Shown piece by piece: positions 1 to 7,206 of a stretch of 7,291 bases of DNA. A model generated the notes under the pieces. That model ran no database searches, had not been told where the DNA came from, and saw nothing but the letters and a program-made list of their open reading frames with translations. The translations under genes were made by a program, and so were the position numbers. How positions within the stretch are numbered: position 1 is the stretch's first letter; each line of letters begins with the position of its first letter. The stretch comes from Frondihabitans sp. (GTDB lineage Bacteria; Actinomycetota; Actinomycetes; Actinomycetales; Microbacteriaceae): assembly GCA_025464735.1 (NCBI GenBank), contig JAODMX010000130.1, positions 1 through 7,291 of the forward strand, read 5' to 3'.

Positions 1-54
1 GGTCGAGAAGGATGCTGTGGTCGGGGTGCGTGAATGAATGGGAGACAACGGCAC

Positions 55-2514
55 TTATCGGGTCCCCGTCGTCGGCGTCGTCTGCCAGGTCCAGTCGGCC
101 ACCTCCGGCGAGTCCTCGCCGTGCTCGCGTGTGTAGGCGCGCGCGCGGATCCTGCCGTCCTGCATCTTCTGACGCAGCTGGCCCTCCTTCGCGGCGAGCC
201 CTGGCACCCGGTCGAGGACGTCCATGACAAGCCGGTAGCGGTCAAGGTCGTTGAGCATCACCATGTCGAACGGTGTCGTGGTAGTGCCCTCCTCGATGTA
301 GCCGCGCACATGGAGGTTGTCGTGCCCGTGGCGACGGTAGGTCAGACGATGGATAAGCCACGGATAGCCGTGGTACGCGAAGATCACCGGCTTGTCGGTG
401 GTGAAGAGGGCGTCGTACTCGAGGTCGGAGAGCCCGTGCGGGTGCTCGCCCTCGCTCTGAAGGCGCATGAGGTCGACGACGTTCACGACCCGCACGCGGA
501 GCCACGGAACGTGCTCTCTCAGGATCGAAGCAGCCGCCAGAGTCTCCAGCGTCGGCACGTCGCCGGCGCAGCCCAGCACTACGTCGGGCTCGAGGCCTTC
601 GACCTCCGTTCCCGCCCACTGCAGCAAGCCGATCCCCCGCGTGCAGTGGTCGATCGCCTCGGCCATGGTCAGCCAGTTCTGCTCGACCTGCTTGCCGGCG
701 ACAACCACGTTGACGTAGTCGACACTGCGCAGGCAGTGGTCGTACGTGGAAAGGAGCGTGTTGGCATCGAAGGGTAGATAGACGCGAACGACGTCGGCCT
801 TCTTGTTGACGACGTGGTCGATGAACCCAGGATCCTGGTGCGAGGCGCCATTGTGATCCTGCCGCCAGACGTGCGAGCTGAGCAGGTAGTTGAGCGACGC
901 GATGGGGCGCCGCCACGGGATCTGCCTCGACGACTTCAGCCACTTGGCGTGCTGGTTGAACATCGAGTCGACGATGTGGATGAACGCCTCGTAGGAGTTG
1001 ATGACTCCATGTCGACCCGTGAGGAGGTAGCCCTCGAGCCAGCCCTGGCACTGGTGTTCACTCAGCATCTCGACAATGCGGCCGCTCCGCGCGAGGTGGT
1101 TATCGAGGTCGTCCATCAGCTCGAAGCCGGCGTCCCACTGCTTATCGCTCACTTCGAACACGGCCTGAAGGCGATTGGACGCGGTTTCGTCGGGCCCGAA
1201 GATCCGGAAGTTGTCGGGATTTGCCACGATGACATCGCGAAGCCAGGTTCCGAGAACGTGGGTCGCCGAACTGGACGTGGCGCCGGGAGCTGGGACGTCG
1301 ACGGCGTAGTCGCGGAAGTCGGGCAGGTGCAGATCACGGCGCAGAAGGCCGCCGTTGGCCACAGGGTTGGCACTCATCCGGCGATCCCCCGTCGGTGCGA
1401 GAGCCGTCGCAAGCGCGACCGGCGTACCGTGCGCGTCGAACAGCTCCTCAGGGCGGTAGGACCGCATCCACGTCTCCAACACCTCGAGATGCTCTGGCGT
1501 ATCGCGCGCGTTCGTGAGCGGCACTTGGTGGGCACGCCAGTTGCCCTCGGCGGGATGCCCGTCGATGACTTTGGGGCAGGTCCACCCCTTGGGGATCCGC
1601 AGGATGATCATCGGCCAGGCGGGCCTGGATCCGTGAGGTTGCCCGGCGGCCGCGTCGGCTTTGATCCGTGAGATCTGGTTGAGAACGACGTCGAGGGTTT
1701 CGGCGAAGCGCCGGTGGACTTCGATCGGATCCTCGTCGTCGAATCCCCCAGAGACCAGGTAGGGGGTGTACCCGTAGCCGCGCATGAGGTCAAGCAGCTC
1801 CGCCTCGGGGATGCGGGCGAGCACCGTCGGGTTCGCGATCTTGAACCCGTTCAGGTGCAGGATCGGTAAGACAACCCCGTCCCGGAGCGGGTCGACGAAC
1901 TTGTTGGCGTGCCAACTCGTCGCCAACGGACCCGTCTCTGCTTCGCCATCCCCCACGACAGCCGCGACCAGAAGGTCGGGGTTGTCGAAGACCGCTCCGT
2001 AGGCGTGCGACAGGGAGTACCCGAGCTCACCGCCCTCGTGGATGGAGCCGGGAGTCTCGGGAGCGACGTGGCTGGGGATCCCTCCCGGAAAGGAGAACTG
2101 GCGAAACAACTTCCTCACACCGTCGGTCGTCTGGTCGATGTCGTCGTACACCTCGCTGTAGGTACCGTCGAGGTAGGCGTTCGCGACCATGCCCGGGCCG
2201 CCGTGCCCAGGGCCGGTGACGTAGATGGTGTTCAGATCGCGTTCTTGGATGACGCGGTTCAGGTGCGCGTAGATGAAGTTGAGGCCCGGGGTGGTTCCCC
2301 AGTGGCCTAGCAGCCGGGGTTTGATGTGCTCGCGGAGCAGTGGTTCCCGGAGCAGAGGGTTGTCAAGAAGATAGATCTGCCCCAGGGAGAGATAGTTGGC
2401 GGTTCGCCACCACGTGTTCAGTTTGTCCAGCATCTCGGCCCCGGGAACGTGCGTCGCACGTGACGGCCAACTGGTGGCGTGAGTCCGCGTGTCATCGTTT
2501 CTGAGAAGCGTCAT
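55..2514 (-). CDS. xfp: Phosphoketolase (xylulose-5-phosphate/fructose-6-phosphate phosphoketolase)
   Basis: This thiamine-diphosphate enzyme of the cytoplasm cleaves xylulose-5-phosphate, and in many members fructose-6-phosphate, with phosphate to give acetyl phosphate plus glyceraldehyde-3-phosphate or erythrose-4-phosphate. The 819-residue length fits the family (about 790-825). Visible family marks are GHWGTTPGL (70-78), GPGHGGPG (101-108), [11 protein letters not shown] (147-157), the signature EGGELGY (160-166), the diphosphate-binding stretch GDGEAETGP (188-196), RAHQVPL (327-333), [20 protein letters not shown] (484-503) and the His-rich [18 protein letters not shown] (546-563). All the expected active-site blocks are present, so it should be active. 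It is the last gene of the visible run, starting 12 bases after the aldehyde dehydrogenase stop. The start is the weak point: no clear Shine-Dalgarno precedes the ATG at 2514, and homology begins only around residue 29 ([15 protein letters not shown]), so Met28 (ATG at 2433-2431) is an alternative start. Whether it prefers xylulose-5-phosphate or accepts both sugars cannot be read from these motifs. Confidence 0.97.
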   Translation of the reverse strand: MTLLRNDDTRTHATSWPSRATHVPGAEMLDKLNTWWRTANYLSLGQIYLLDNPLLREPLLREHIKPRLLGHWGTTPGLNFIYAHLNRVIQERDLNTIYVTGPGHGGPGMVANAYLDGTYSEVYDDIDQTTDGVRKLFRQFSFPGGIPSHVAPETPGSIHEGGELGYSLSHAYGAVFDNPDLLVAAVVGDGEAETGPLATSWHANKFVDPLRDGVVLPILHLNGFKIANPTVLARIPEAELLDLMRGYGYTPYLVSGGFDDEDPIEVHRRFAETLDVVLNQISRIKADAAAGQPHGSRPAWPMIILRIPKGWTCPKVIDGHPAEGNWRAHQVPLTNARDTPEHLEVLETWMRSYRPEELFDAHGTPVALATALAPTGDRRMSANPVANGGLLRRDLHLPDFRDYAVDVPAPGATSSSATHVLGTWLRDVIVANPDNFRIFGPDETASNRLQAVFEVSDKQWDAGFELMDDLDNHLARSGRIVEMLSEHQCQGWLEGYLLTGRHGVINSYEAFIHIVDSMFNQHAKWLKSSRQIPWRRPIASLNYLLSSHVWRQDHNGASHQDPGFIDHVVNKKADVVRVYLPFDANTLLSTYDHCLRSVDYVNVVVAGKQVEQNWLTMAEAIDHCTRGIGLLQWAGTEVEGLEPDVVLGCAGDVPTLETLAAASILREHVPWLRVRVVNVVDLMRLQSEGEHPHGLSDLEYDALFTTDKPVIFAYHGYPWLIHRLTYRRHGHDNLHVRGYIEEGTTTTPFDMVMLNDLDRYRLVMDVLDRVPGLAAKEGQLRQKMQDGRIRARAYTREHGEDSPEVADWTWQTTPTTGTR

Positions 2515-2526
2515 GGCTGATGCCGC

Positions 2527-4125
2527 TCAGGCGAAGAAGCCGAGGGGCTTCGGGTCGTGGTTGTCGAGCACGTTCTTCACTTCCTGGTAGTTGTGAAGGG
2601 TCTGCTGGTCGGTCTCGCGGCCGTATCCGGACTGCTTGTAGCCGCCGAATCCTGCACCGGCCGGGTACTGGTTGTAGGTGTTGACCCAGACGCGGCCGGC
2701 CTTGATGTCTTGACTGGCCTCGTAGGTGATGTCGGTGTTACGACTCCAGACACCGGATCCAAGGCCGTAGATGGTGTCATTGGCGATGTCAATGGCGTCC
2801 TGGTAGTCCTCGAACGTGGCGACGGTGACGACGGGGCCGAAGATCTCTTCCTGGAAGACGCGCATGTCGTTGGTGCCCTTGAAGACGGTCGGCTCGATGA
2901 AGTAACCACCGGCGAGGTCGCCGTCGAGGTGGAGGGGCGCCCCTCCGGCGAGAACCTCGCAGCCTTCTTCGGGGCCGAGCTTCAAGTAGCCGCTAATCTT
3001 CTCGAGCTGGTCCGCACTGTTCTGCGGCCCCATCTCCGTTGCGGTGTCGAGGGGGTCGCCGACGACGATCCTCTTCACGCGGGCGACCGACTCCTCCAAG
3101 AACCCGCGGGCGACGAGTCCGCTCTGCAGCAGGGCCCGCGACGGGCACGAGCAGATCTCGCCCTTGTTCAACGCGAACATGGTGAATCCCTCGATGGCCT
3201 TGCGGTAGAAGGCGTCACGGTCATCGGCGACATCGTCGAAGAACAGGTTCGGGGACTTCCCACCGAGTTCCATGGTCGAGGGAATGATGTTCTTGATCGC
3301 GTACTGCATGATGGTCCGCCCGACGTCGGTGGAGCCCGTGAAGGCGACCTTGCCGACCCCGTCGTGCTCGACGAGCGCCTGCCCGAGTTTTGCACCCGAG
3401 CCGTTGACGATGTTGACCACTCCGGCCGGCAGGATGTCCTGGATCAGCTCCATCAGGTAGAGGATCGAGATCGGAGTATTGCTCGCAGGCTTCATCACCA
3501 CGGTATTTCCCGCCGCGAGAGCGGGTGCGAGCTTCCACGCCGCCATCAACAGCGGAAAGTTCCACGGGATGATCTGGGCGACGACACCGATCGGCTCATA
3601 GAAATGATAGGAGACGAGATCGGCCGACAGCTTCTTGATCGTTCCCTCCTGGGTGCGGATCGCCGCAGCGAAGTAGCGGAAGTGATCGATGACGAGGGGA
3701 ATGTCGGCGCCGAGGGTCTCCCTGATTGGCTTGCCGTTCTCCCACGACTCGAGCACCGCGATGCTCTGGAGGTTGGCCTGGAGGCGATCGGCAATCGACG
3801 TCAGCACCGCCGCGCGGTCGGTGGTCGACGTGGCGGCCCACCCCGGAAATGCGCGCTGGGCAGCCGCGACGGCGAGATCGATGTCGTCGACTGTGGACCG
3901 GGCGTACTCGGCGAACGGCTGCCCAGTGGCCGGGGCCAGGTCGTTGCCGTAGTTGCCGGCCTTAGGGGAGATCCACTCGCCGCCGATGAAGTTGTCGTAC
4001 CGGGTCTTGAGGGGCACGATGCTGCCCGTCGAGCCCGGGCGGACGTAGACGATGGGCGACTTGGCTTCGGTTGTCGACGTGGTGACGGTGCCGGTCTTCA
4101 GGTCGTGGTCTGCATAAATGGTCAT
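2527..4125 (-). CDS. Aldehyde dehydrogenase, AldB/ExaC (acetaldehyde dehydrogenase) type
   Basis: A cytoplasmic NAD(P)-dependent aldehyde dehydrogenase that oxidises acetaldehyde or a similar short aldehyde to the carboxylic acid. The 532 residues hold the whole fold: RYDNFIGGEW (42-51), IPWNFP (186-191), cofactor-binding Lys212 in MKPASNTP, the FTGSTDVG turn (262-269), general-base Glu286 in ELGGKSPN, catalytic Cys325 in KGEICSCPSR (321-330) and EEIFGPV (426-432). The GE-x-C-x-CPSR form of the nucleophile motif, NDTIYGLGSGVWSRN and the ending KPLGFF are what I know from Escherichia coli AldB and Pseudomonas ExaC, which act on acetaldehyde. Position 215, which is Glu in strictly NAD-dependent relatives, is Ser here, so NADP+ use is possible. 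The N-terminus is about 20-30 residues longer than in AldB. The start at 4125 is supported by GAAGGA (4139-4134) at 8-base spacing. It lies 40 bases behind pntB and 12 bases ahead of the phosphoketolase. The family is secure; the physiological substrate is inferred. Confidence 0.95.
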   Translation of the reverse strand: MTIYADHDLKTGTVTTSTTEAKSPIVYVRPGSTGSIVPLKTRYDNFIGGEWISPKAGNYGNDLAPATGQPFAEYARSTVDDIDLAVAAAQRAFPGWAATSTTDRAAVLTSIADRLQANLQSIAVLESWENGKPIRETLGADIPLVIDHFRYFAAAIRTQEGTIKKLSADLVSYHFYEPIGVVAQIIPWNFPLLMAAWKLAPALAAGNTVVMKPASNTPISILYLMELIQDILPAGVVNIVNGSGAKLGQALVEHDGVGKVAFTGSTDVGRTIMQYAIKNIIPSTMELGGKSPNLFFDDVADDRDAFYRKAIEGFTMFALNKGEICSCPSRALLQSGLVARGFLEESVARVKRIVVGDPLDTATEMGPQNSADQLEKISGYLKLGPEEGCEVLAGGAPLHLDGDLAGGYFIEPTVFKGTNDMRVFQEEIFGPVVTVATFEDYQDAIDIANDTIYGLGSGVWSRNTDITYEASQDIKAGRVWVNTYNQYPAGAGFGGYKQSGYGRETDQQTLHNYQEVKNVLDNHDPKPLGFFA

Positions 4126-4133
4126 TGTGGGCT

Positions 4134-4139
4134 TCCTTC
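4134..4139 (-). promoter_or_regulatory. Ribosome binding site of the aldehyde dehydrogenase gene
   Basis: On the minus strand GAAGGA lies 8 bases upstream of the ATG at 4125. This is a good Shine-Dalgarno match at ideal spacing. It fixes the start and shows that this gene has its own initiation site rather than depending on overlap with pntB. Confidence 0.7.
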
Positions 4140-4165
4140 GTTGGGTAGGGGGCGCTAGTGGCGGG

Positions 4166-5587
4166 TCAGGCGGTGACGTACTGCTTGACGGCGAGCTCGA
4201 CGTCAGTGAGGCCCTTTTTCGCGTCGGCGAAGAGCATTCCGGTCTTCGGATCCGAGAACAGATCGTTCGGGATTCCGGCGTATCCGGGGCTCATCGACCG
4301 TTTGATGACGATGACCGACTTGGCGTGGTCGACGTCGAGGATCGGCATGCCCGACACCGCGTTGCCCGGTCGGCGGGCAACCGGGTTGGTGACGTCGTTC
4401 GCACCGATCACAAGGGCGACGTCACAGGTGTCGAACGCGGCGTTGGCCTCGTCGAGCTGCAGCATCTGCGTGTAGGGGACGTTCGCCTCGGCGAGAAGAA
4501 CATTCATGTGCCCGGGCATGCGTCCCGCCACTGGATGGATCGCGTATTTGACGTCGATACCGTGGTCGGTCAGGAGCTTCGCGAGGTCGGCGACCTCGTG
4601 CTGTGCCTGGGCTGCGGCCAGGCCGTAACCCGGCACGATCATCACGTGCTGGGCGTAAGCGAGCTGCAGGCCGACGTCGTCAGCGGTGACCTCGCGGACG
4701 TTCGTAGCCGCTGCTCCGGGCCCCGCGGTGGGGGCGATCGAGTCTCCGGTTCCGAACCCGCCGAGGATGATGCTGACGACGGAACGATTCATGGCCTGGG
4801 CCATCTGCAGCGTCAGAATCGTACCCGCGGCTCCCACGAGGGCGCCGGCGATGATCATGGCCTGGTTGTCGATAGCAAAACCGGCGAAGGCGACGGCAAG
4901 CCCGGTAAAGGCGTTGAGAAGTGAGACGACGACCGGGGCATCGGCACCGCCGATCGGCAGCACCATCAGTACTCCGAGGGCGAGAGCGGCGACCAGCAGA
5001 ACGATGAGAAGAGTGACGCTTCGAGGCTCGATCGCCACGAGCACGGCGGCCAGCACTGCGATGACGACGATGAGCACGTTGACCACGCGTCCGCCTCTGA
5101 ACTGCAACGGTTTGCCGGAGATGATCCCCTGCAGCTTGCCGGCCGCAACGAGCGAACCGGAGAGTGTCACGCCGCCGATGAGAACGTCGAGAACGATGGG
5201 GATCGACGAGTCGAGCGAGACTGTGATTCCGGGCGCACGTCGCACGAAGTCCGCAAGGGCCACGGTGGCAGCGGCTCCGCCACCGACCGCGTTGAAAAGG
5301 CTGACCAGCTGGGGAACATCGGTCATCTTCGTGGTGCGGGCCCGGACGAAGCCGAAGGCGCCGCCGGCGAGCAGCCCGACGACCAAGGCGCTCCAGCCCC
5401 AGACGCTGCCGCCTGTCGTGGACACGGCGTAGATGAGCGTGACGACGATGGTCACGACCATGCCGGCTGCCGAGACCAGGTTGCCGCCGCGCGCCGTGGA
5501 GGGCGTTCTCATCCGGTGCAGCCCGATGACGAACAACATGGCTGCGACGAGGTACGCAACGCCGACGACGAATTCGAACGGGGTCAT
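4166..5587 (-). CDS. pntB: NAD(P) transhydrogenase subunit beta (PntB)
   Basis: This is the beta subunit of the proton-translocating transhydrogenase. It carries part of the membrane domain (dII) and the NADP(H)-binding domain (dIII). Its 473 residues are close to the family norm of about 460-480. Residues 1 to about 275 are a series of hydrophobic helices, with VSLFNAVGGGAAATVAL (95-111), GGVTLSGSLVAAGKLQG (138-154) and VVVSLLNAFTGLAVAFAGF (219-237); Asn225 aligns with a conserved Asn of the E. coli proton channel. A Gly/Ala/Thr-rich linker (about 276-297) leads to dIII, which has HVMIVPGYGLAAAQAQH (314-330), GRMPGHMNVLLAEA (355-368), VIGANDVTNP (393-402) and KRSMSPGYAG (429-438), the loops that hold NADP(H). 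The start overlaps the pntAB stop as ATGA, and GGAGAAG lies just upstream, so translational coupling is expected. Asn99 stands where E. coli has His91, a common variant outside enterobacteria. Confidence 0.97.
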   Translation of the reverse strand: MTPFEFVVGVAYLVAAMLFVIGLHRMRTPSTARGGNLVSAAGMVVTIVVTLIYAVSTTGGSVWGWSALVVGLLAGGAFGFVRARTTKMTDVPQLVSLFNAVGGGAAATVALADFVRRAPGITVSLDSSIPIVLDVLIGGVTLSGSLVAAGKLQGIISGKPLQFRGGRVVNVLIVVIAVLAAVLVAIEPRSVTLLIVLLVAALALGVLMVLPIGGADAPVVVSLLNAFTGLAVAFAGFAIDNQAMIIAGALVGAAGTILTLQMAQAMNRSVVSIILGGFGTGDSIAPTAGPGAAATNVREVTADDVGLQLAYAQHVMIVPGYGLAAAQAQHEVADLAKLLTDHGIDVKYAIHPVAGRMPGHMNVLLAEANVPYTQMLQLDEANAAFDTCDVALVIGANDVTNPVARRPGNAVSGMPILDVDHAKSVIVIKRSMSPGYAGIPNDLFSDPKTGMLFADAKKGLTDVELAVKQYVTA

Positions 5588-5916
5588 GAGGTCTTCTCCG
5601 GGATGGCGGGGCTGGTCGGGCTCGCCGCAGGCGCGGCGGGGCGGCTGAACATTTGCAGCATGCGGTCCGTGACGACGTAGCCGCCGACGACGTTGGCCGC
5701 AGCAAGCGCGGCCGCAATCGCCGTCAGGACGTACCCGATTGGGCTGTCAGCGACGGCGGCGACAACGATCGCCCCGGCGACAACGGCGCCGTGGATCGCA
5801 TTCGCCCCCGACATCATCGGGGTATGGAGGGTGGAGGGGATCTTCGAGATCACTTCGAACCCGACGAGCAGGCTGAGGATGAAGATGGCCAGATTCGAGA
5901 ACAGGGTTTCGGTCAT
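5584..5916 (-). CDS. pntAB: NAD(P) transhydrogenase subunit alpha-2 (PntAB, membrane part)
   Basis: This small integral membrane subunit of 110 residues corresponds to the C-terminal membrane part of the single-chain E. coli PntA. In this lineage the alpha chain is split in two. Three hydrophobic segments are visible at about 6-23 (starting FSNLAIFILSLLVGFEVI), 42-57 and 61-82 (YVLTAIAAALAAANVVGGYVV). The family motif KIPSTLHTPMMSGANAIHGAV (25-45) follows the first helix, and VTDRMLQMF (82-90) ends the fold. A Pro/Ala/Ser-rich tail of about 20 residues follows. With PntB it forms the proton-conducting dII. The frame is open much further upstream, but I start at the ATG at 5916 because homology begins there and it overlaps the pntAA stop as ATGA. 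The longer frame upstream of it is an Arg/Pro-rich shadow of pntAA. Its Shine-Dalgarno is weak, as expected for a coupled start. Confidence 0.95.
   Translation of the reverse strand: MTETLFSNLAIFILSLLVGFEVISKIPSTLHTPMMSGANAIHGAVVAGAIVVAAVADSPIGYVLTAIAAALAAANVVGGYVVTDRMLQMFSRPAAPAASPTSPAIPEKTS
5593..5599 (-). promoter_or_regulatory. Ribosome binding site of pntB
   Basis: GGAGAAG on the minus strand, inside the 3' end of pntAB, lies 5 bases from the pntB ATG at 5587 (8 bases from its GGAG core). It supports that start and, with the ATGA overlap, coupled translation of the two membrane subunits. Confidence 0.65.
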
Positions 5917-7091
5917 GAGACAGGTGCTTTCACAGGCGTTGCGGGGAGTGCCGGCGTCAGTTGGCCGTCGTGGCCGAGGACGACGGCCGAGTGAATCTCG
6001 TCGGCCGGGTCGATCGCGATGACACCGTCGGTGGTCAGTGAGGTCACCATTGCGAGAACATTGCGGGCGTACATGTGGGATGACGAGGTGGCGAGATCGG
6101 AGGCGAGGTTGCCGGCTCCGATGACCACCACTCCCCCGTCGGTGACGACGTGCTGGCCGTCGACCGAACCGGCGACGTTTCCGCGCTGGTCGGTGGCGGC
6201 GAGGTCGATGCACACCGAGCCCGGGGCGAGTGCGGCGAGCGTTGCAGCAGTCACCAGGAGGGGTGGCGTTCGGCCCGGGACCTTCGCCGTCGTGATGATG
6301 ACGTCGAATGACTCCAGGTGCGTCGACAGTTCGTCCTGCTGCTGGACGGCCTCTTCGGCTGTCATCGCGCGGGCGTAACCACCGGCACCGCCGCCCTCCG
6401 CGATGGAGGAGGTGAGGAACGCCGCGCCGAGGGACTCGACTTCGCCGCGTGAGGCCGGGCGGACGTCGTATCCGGTGACGACGGCGCCGAGGCGTTTGGC
6501 GGTTCCGATGGCCTGGAGACCGGCGACGCCGGCCCCGATCACGATCACCTTCGCTGGTCGGGCCGTACCGGAGGCGGTGATCATCATGGCGAAGTACCGA
6601 TCGAATGACGCGGCCGCGAGGATGCCGGCGCGATAGCCGGCCGTGCTGGCCTGAGAGCTGACGGCGTCCATCGCCTGAGCGCGGCTGATCGTGCGGGGAA
6701 GCATCTCGAAGGCGACGACGGTCACACCTCGAGCTGCGAGGTCCGCGACGACGTCTGAGTTCGTGAGCGGTTCGAGCAGGCCGAGGAGCATCTGCCCGGA
6801 ACGCAGGGCCGCGGCAAGTGCGGCATCCGGCGGTCGGACCACGGCTAGGACGTCGCTCTTCGCGATGACGTCGTCGCGAGAGACGAGTGAGGCTCCCGCT
6901 TTCTCGTAGGCGGAGTCGGGAAAACTAGCCGCTGTGCCCGCGCCCTTCTCGACGACAACTGCGAAGCCTTTGGCGATGAACGCCGCGGCTCCGTCGGGGT
7001 CGAGAGCGACGCGTCGTTCGCGATCGGCCGTCTCCCGAACGGCACCGACGGTGAGGGTCGAGGGTGGTGCGGAATCACTGGGTGAGGTCAT
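5913..7091 (-). CDS. pntAA: NAD(P) transhydrogenase subunit alpha-1 (PntAA, NAD(H)-binding domain dI)
   Basis: This soluble, peripheral subunit of the proton-translocating transhydrogenase binds NAD(H) and passes hydride to NADP(H) on PntB. It has 392 residues, typical of separate alpha-1 chains. It belongs to the alanine dehydrogenase/PNT family: TVGAVRETADRERRVALDP (14-32) opens the first domain; the mobile RQD-type loop is PRTISRAQAMDAVSSQA (132-148, with Arg133, Gln139 and Asp142); and the Rossmann nucleotide site is VIGAGVAGLQAIGTAKRLGA (184-203), followed by TGYDVRP (206-212), where Asp209 is expected to hold the adenosine ribose. FDVIITTAKVPGRTPPLLVT (262-281) and GSVCIDLAATDQRGN (291-305) are further family blocks. 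No signal peptide or membrane helix is visible. It heads the operon; the ATG at 7091 has only a weak upstream purine stretch, but homology starts within the first 15 residues. Its stop overlaps the pntAB start by 4 bases. Confidence 0.96.
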   Translation of the reverse strand: MTSPSDSAPPSTLTVGAVRETADRERRVALDPDGAAAFIAKGFAVVVEKGAGTAASFPDSAYEKAGASLVSRDDVIAKSDVLAVVRPPDAALAAALRSGQMLLGLLEPLTNSDVVADLAARGVTVVAFEMLPRTISRAQAMDAVSSQASTAGYRAGILAAASFDRYFAMMITASGTARPAKVIVIGAGVAGLQAIGTAKRLGAVVTGYDVRPASRGEVESLGAAFLTSSIAEGGGAGGYARAMTAEEAVQQQDELSTHLESFDVIITTAKVPGRTPPLLVTAATLAALAPGSVCIDLAATDQRGNVAGSVDGQHVVTDGGVVVIGAGNLASDLATSSSHMYARNVLAMVTSLTTDGVIAIDPADEIHSAVVLGHDGQLTPALPATPVKAPVS

Positions 7092-7126
7092 GGCTCGAGT
7101 CTCGATCCCACGACAACGGCTTCACA

Positions 7127-7140
7127 GTGCCGAAGGTCCC
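7127..7140 (-). promoter_or_regulatory. Putative DosR/DevR-like box, proximal
   Basis: The minus strand reads GGGACCTTCGGCAC, centred about 42 bases upstream of the pntAA start. The family consensus known from Mycobacterium tuberculosis has the core GGGACTWWAGTCCC. This site keeps GGGAC and the central T-rich step and has a weaker right half. The position suits activation of the pnt operon. I cannot identify a convincing -10 element between it and the gene, so the transcription start is not placed. Confidence 0.5.
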
Positions 7141-7152
7141 GCCGTTCCGTCC

Positions 7153-7206
7153 GAGCCCTTCGACACTGCCGGGACCTTCGGCCCTGCCGGGACCCGCACG
7201 CGCCTG
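7153..7206. repeat. Imperfect 18-base direct repeats upstream of pntAA
   Basis: On the plus strand, units begin at 7153 (GAGCCCTTCGACACTGCC), 7171 (GGGACCTTCGGCCCTGCC) and 7189 (GGGACCCGCACG, degenerate after the first seven bases). The first two agree at 14 of 18 positions. The 11-mer CTGCCGGGACC occurs exactly twice, at 7166-7176 and 7184-7194, in the same register. This may be duplicated operator half-sites. It may instead be a remnant of the CCCTTCGAC-type intergenic repeats common in Micrococcales. Confidence 0.5.
7171..7184. promoter_or_regulatory. Putative DosR/DevR-like box, distal
   Basis: The plus strand reads GGGACCTTCGGCCC, a near-palindrome (GGG/CCC and C/G outer pairs) and the better match to the DosR core. 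Read on the minus strand it is GGGCCGAAGGTCCC. Its centre is 44 bases from that of the proximal box, about four helical turns, so two regulator dimers could sit on the same face. Together the two boxes contain a perfect 13-base inverted repeat (7129-7141 with 7170-7182). Confidence 0.5.

Noticed and set aside
1..54. Possible terminator after the phosphoketolase
   Set aside because: No GC-rich hairpin followed by a T tract is visible on the minus strand in these 54 bases, so any end of the transcript lies outside the window.
34..1671. Plus-strand open frames of 247 and 285 residues (34-777, 814-1671) opposite the phosphoketolase
   Set aside because: They lie antisense to conserved catalytic blocks of the phosphoketolase and show no recognisable domain, so I treat them as shadows.
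2557..4158. 533-residue open frame on the plus strand covering the whole aldehyde dehydrogenase gene
   Set aside because: It mirrors the antisense codon frame of a high-GC gene, is rich in Asp, Val, Gly and Arg without any family motif, and the opposite strand encodes a complete, conserved enzyme. Such long shadows are expected at this GC content.
4118..5432. Plus-strand open frames of 268 and 248 residues (4118-4924, 4686-5432) opposite pntB
   Set aside because: Composition is dictated by the antisense of hydrophobic pntB codons, there are no motifs, and no plus-strand ribosome site or gene context supports them.
5584..6213. A 209-residue version of PntAB starting at 6213
   Set aside because: The extra 99 residues are Arg/Pro-rich and are the out-of-frame reading of pntAA. 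Homology to PntAB begins exactly at the ATG at 5916, which also makes the ATGA overlap.
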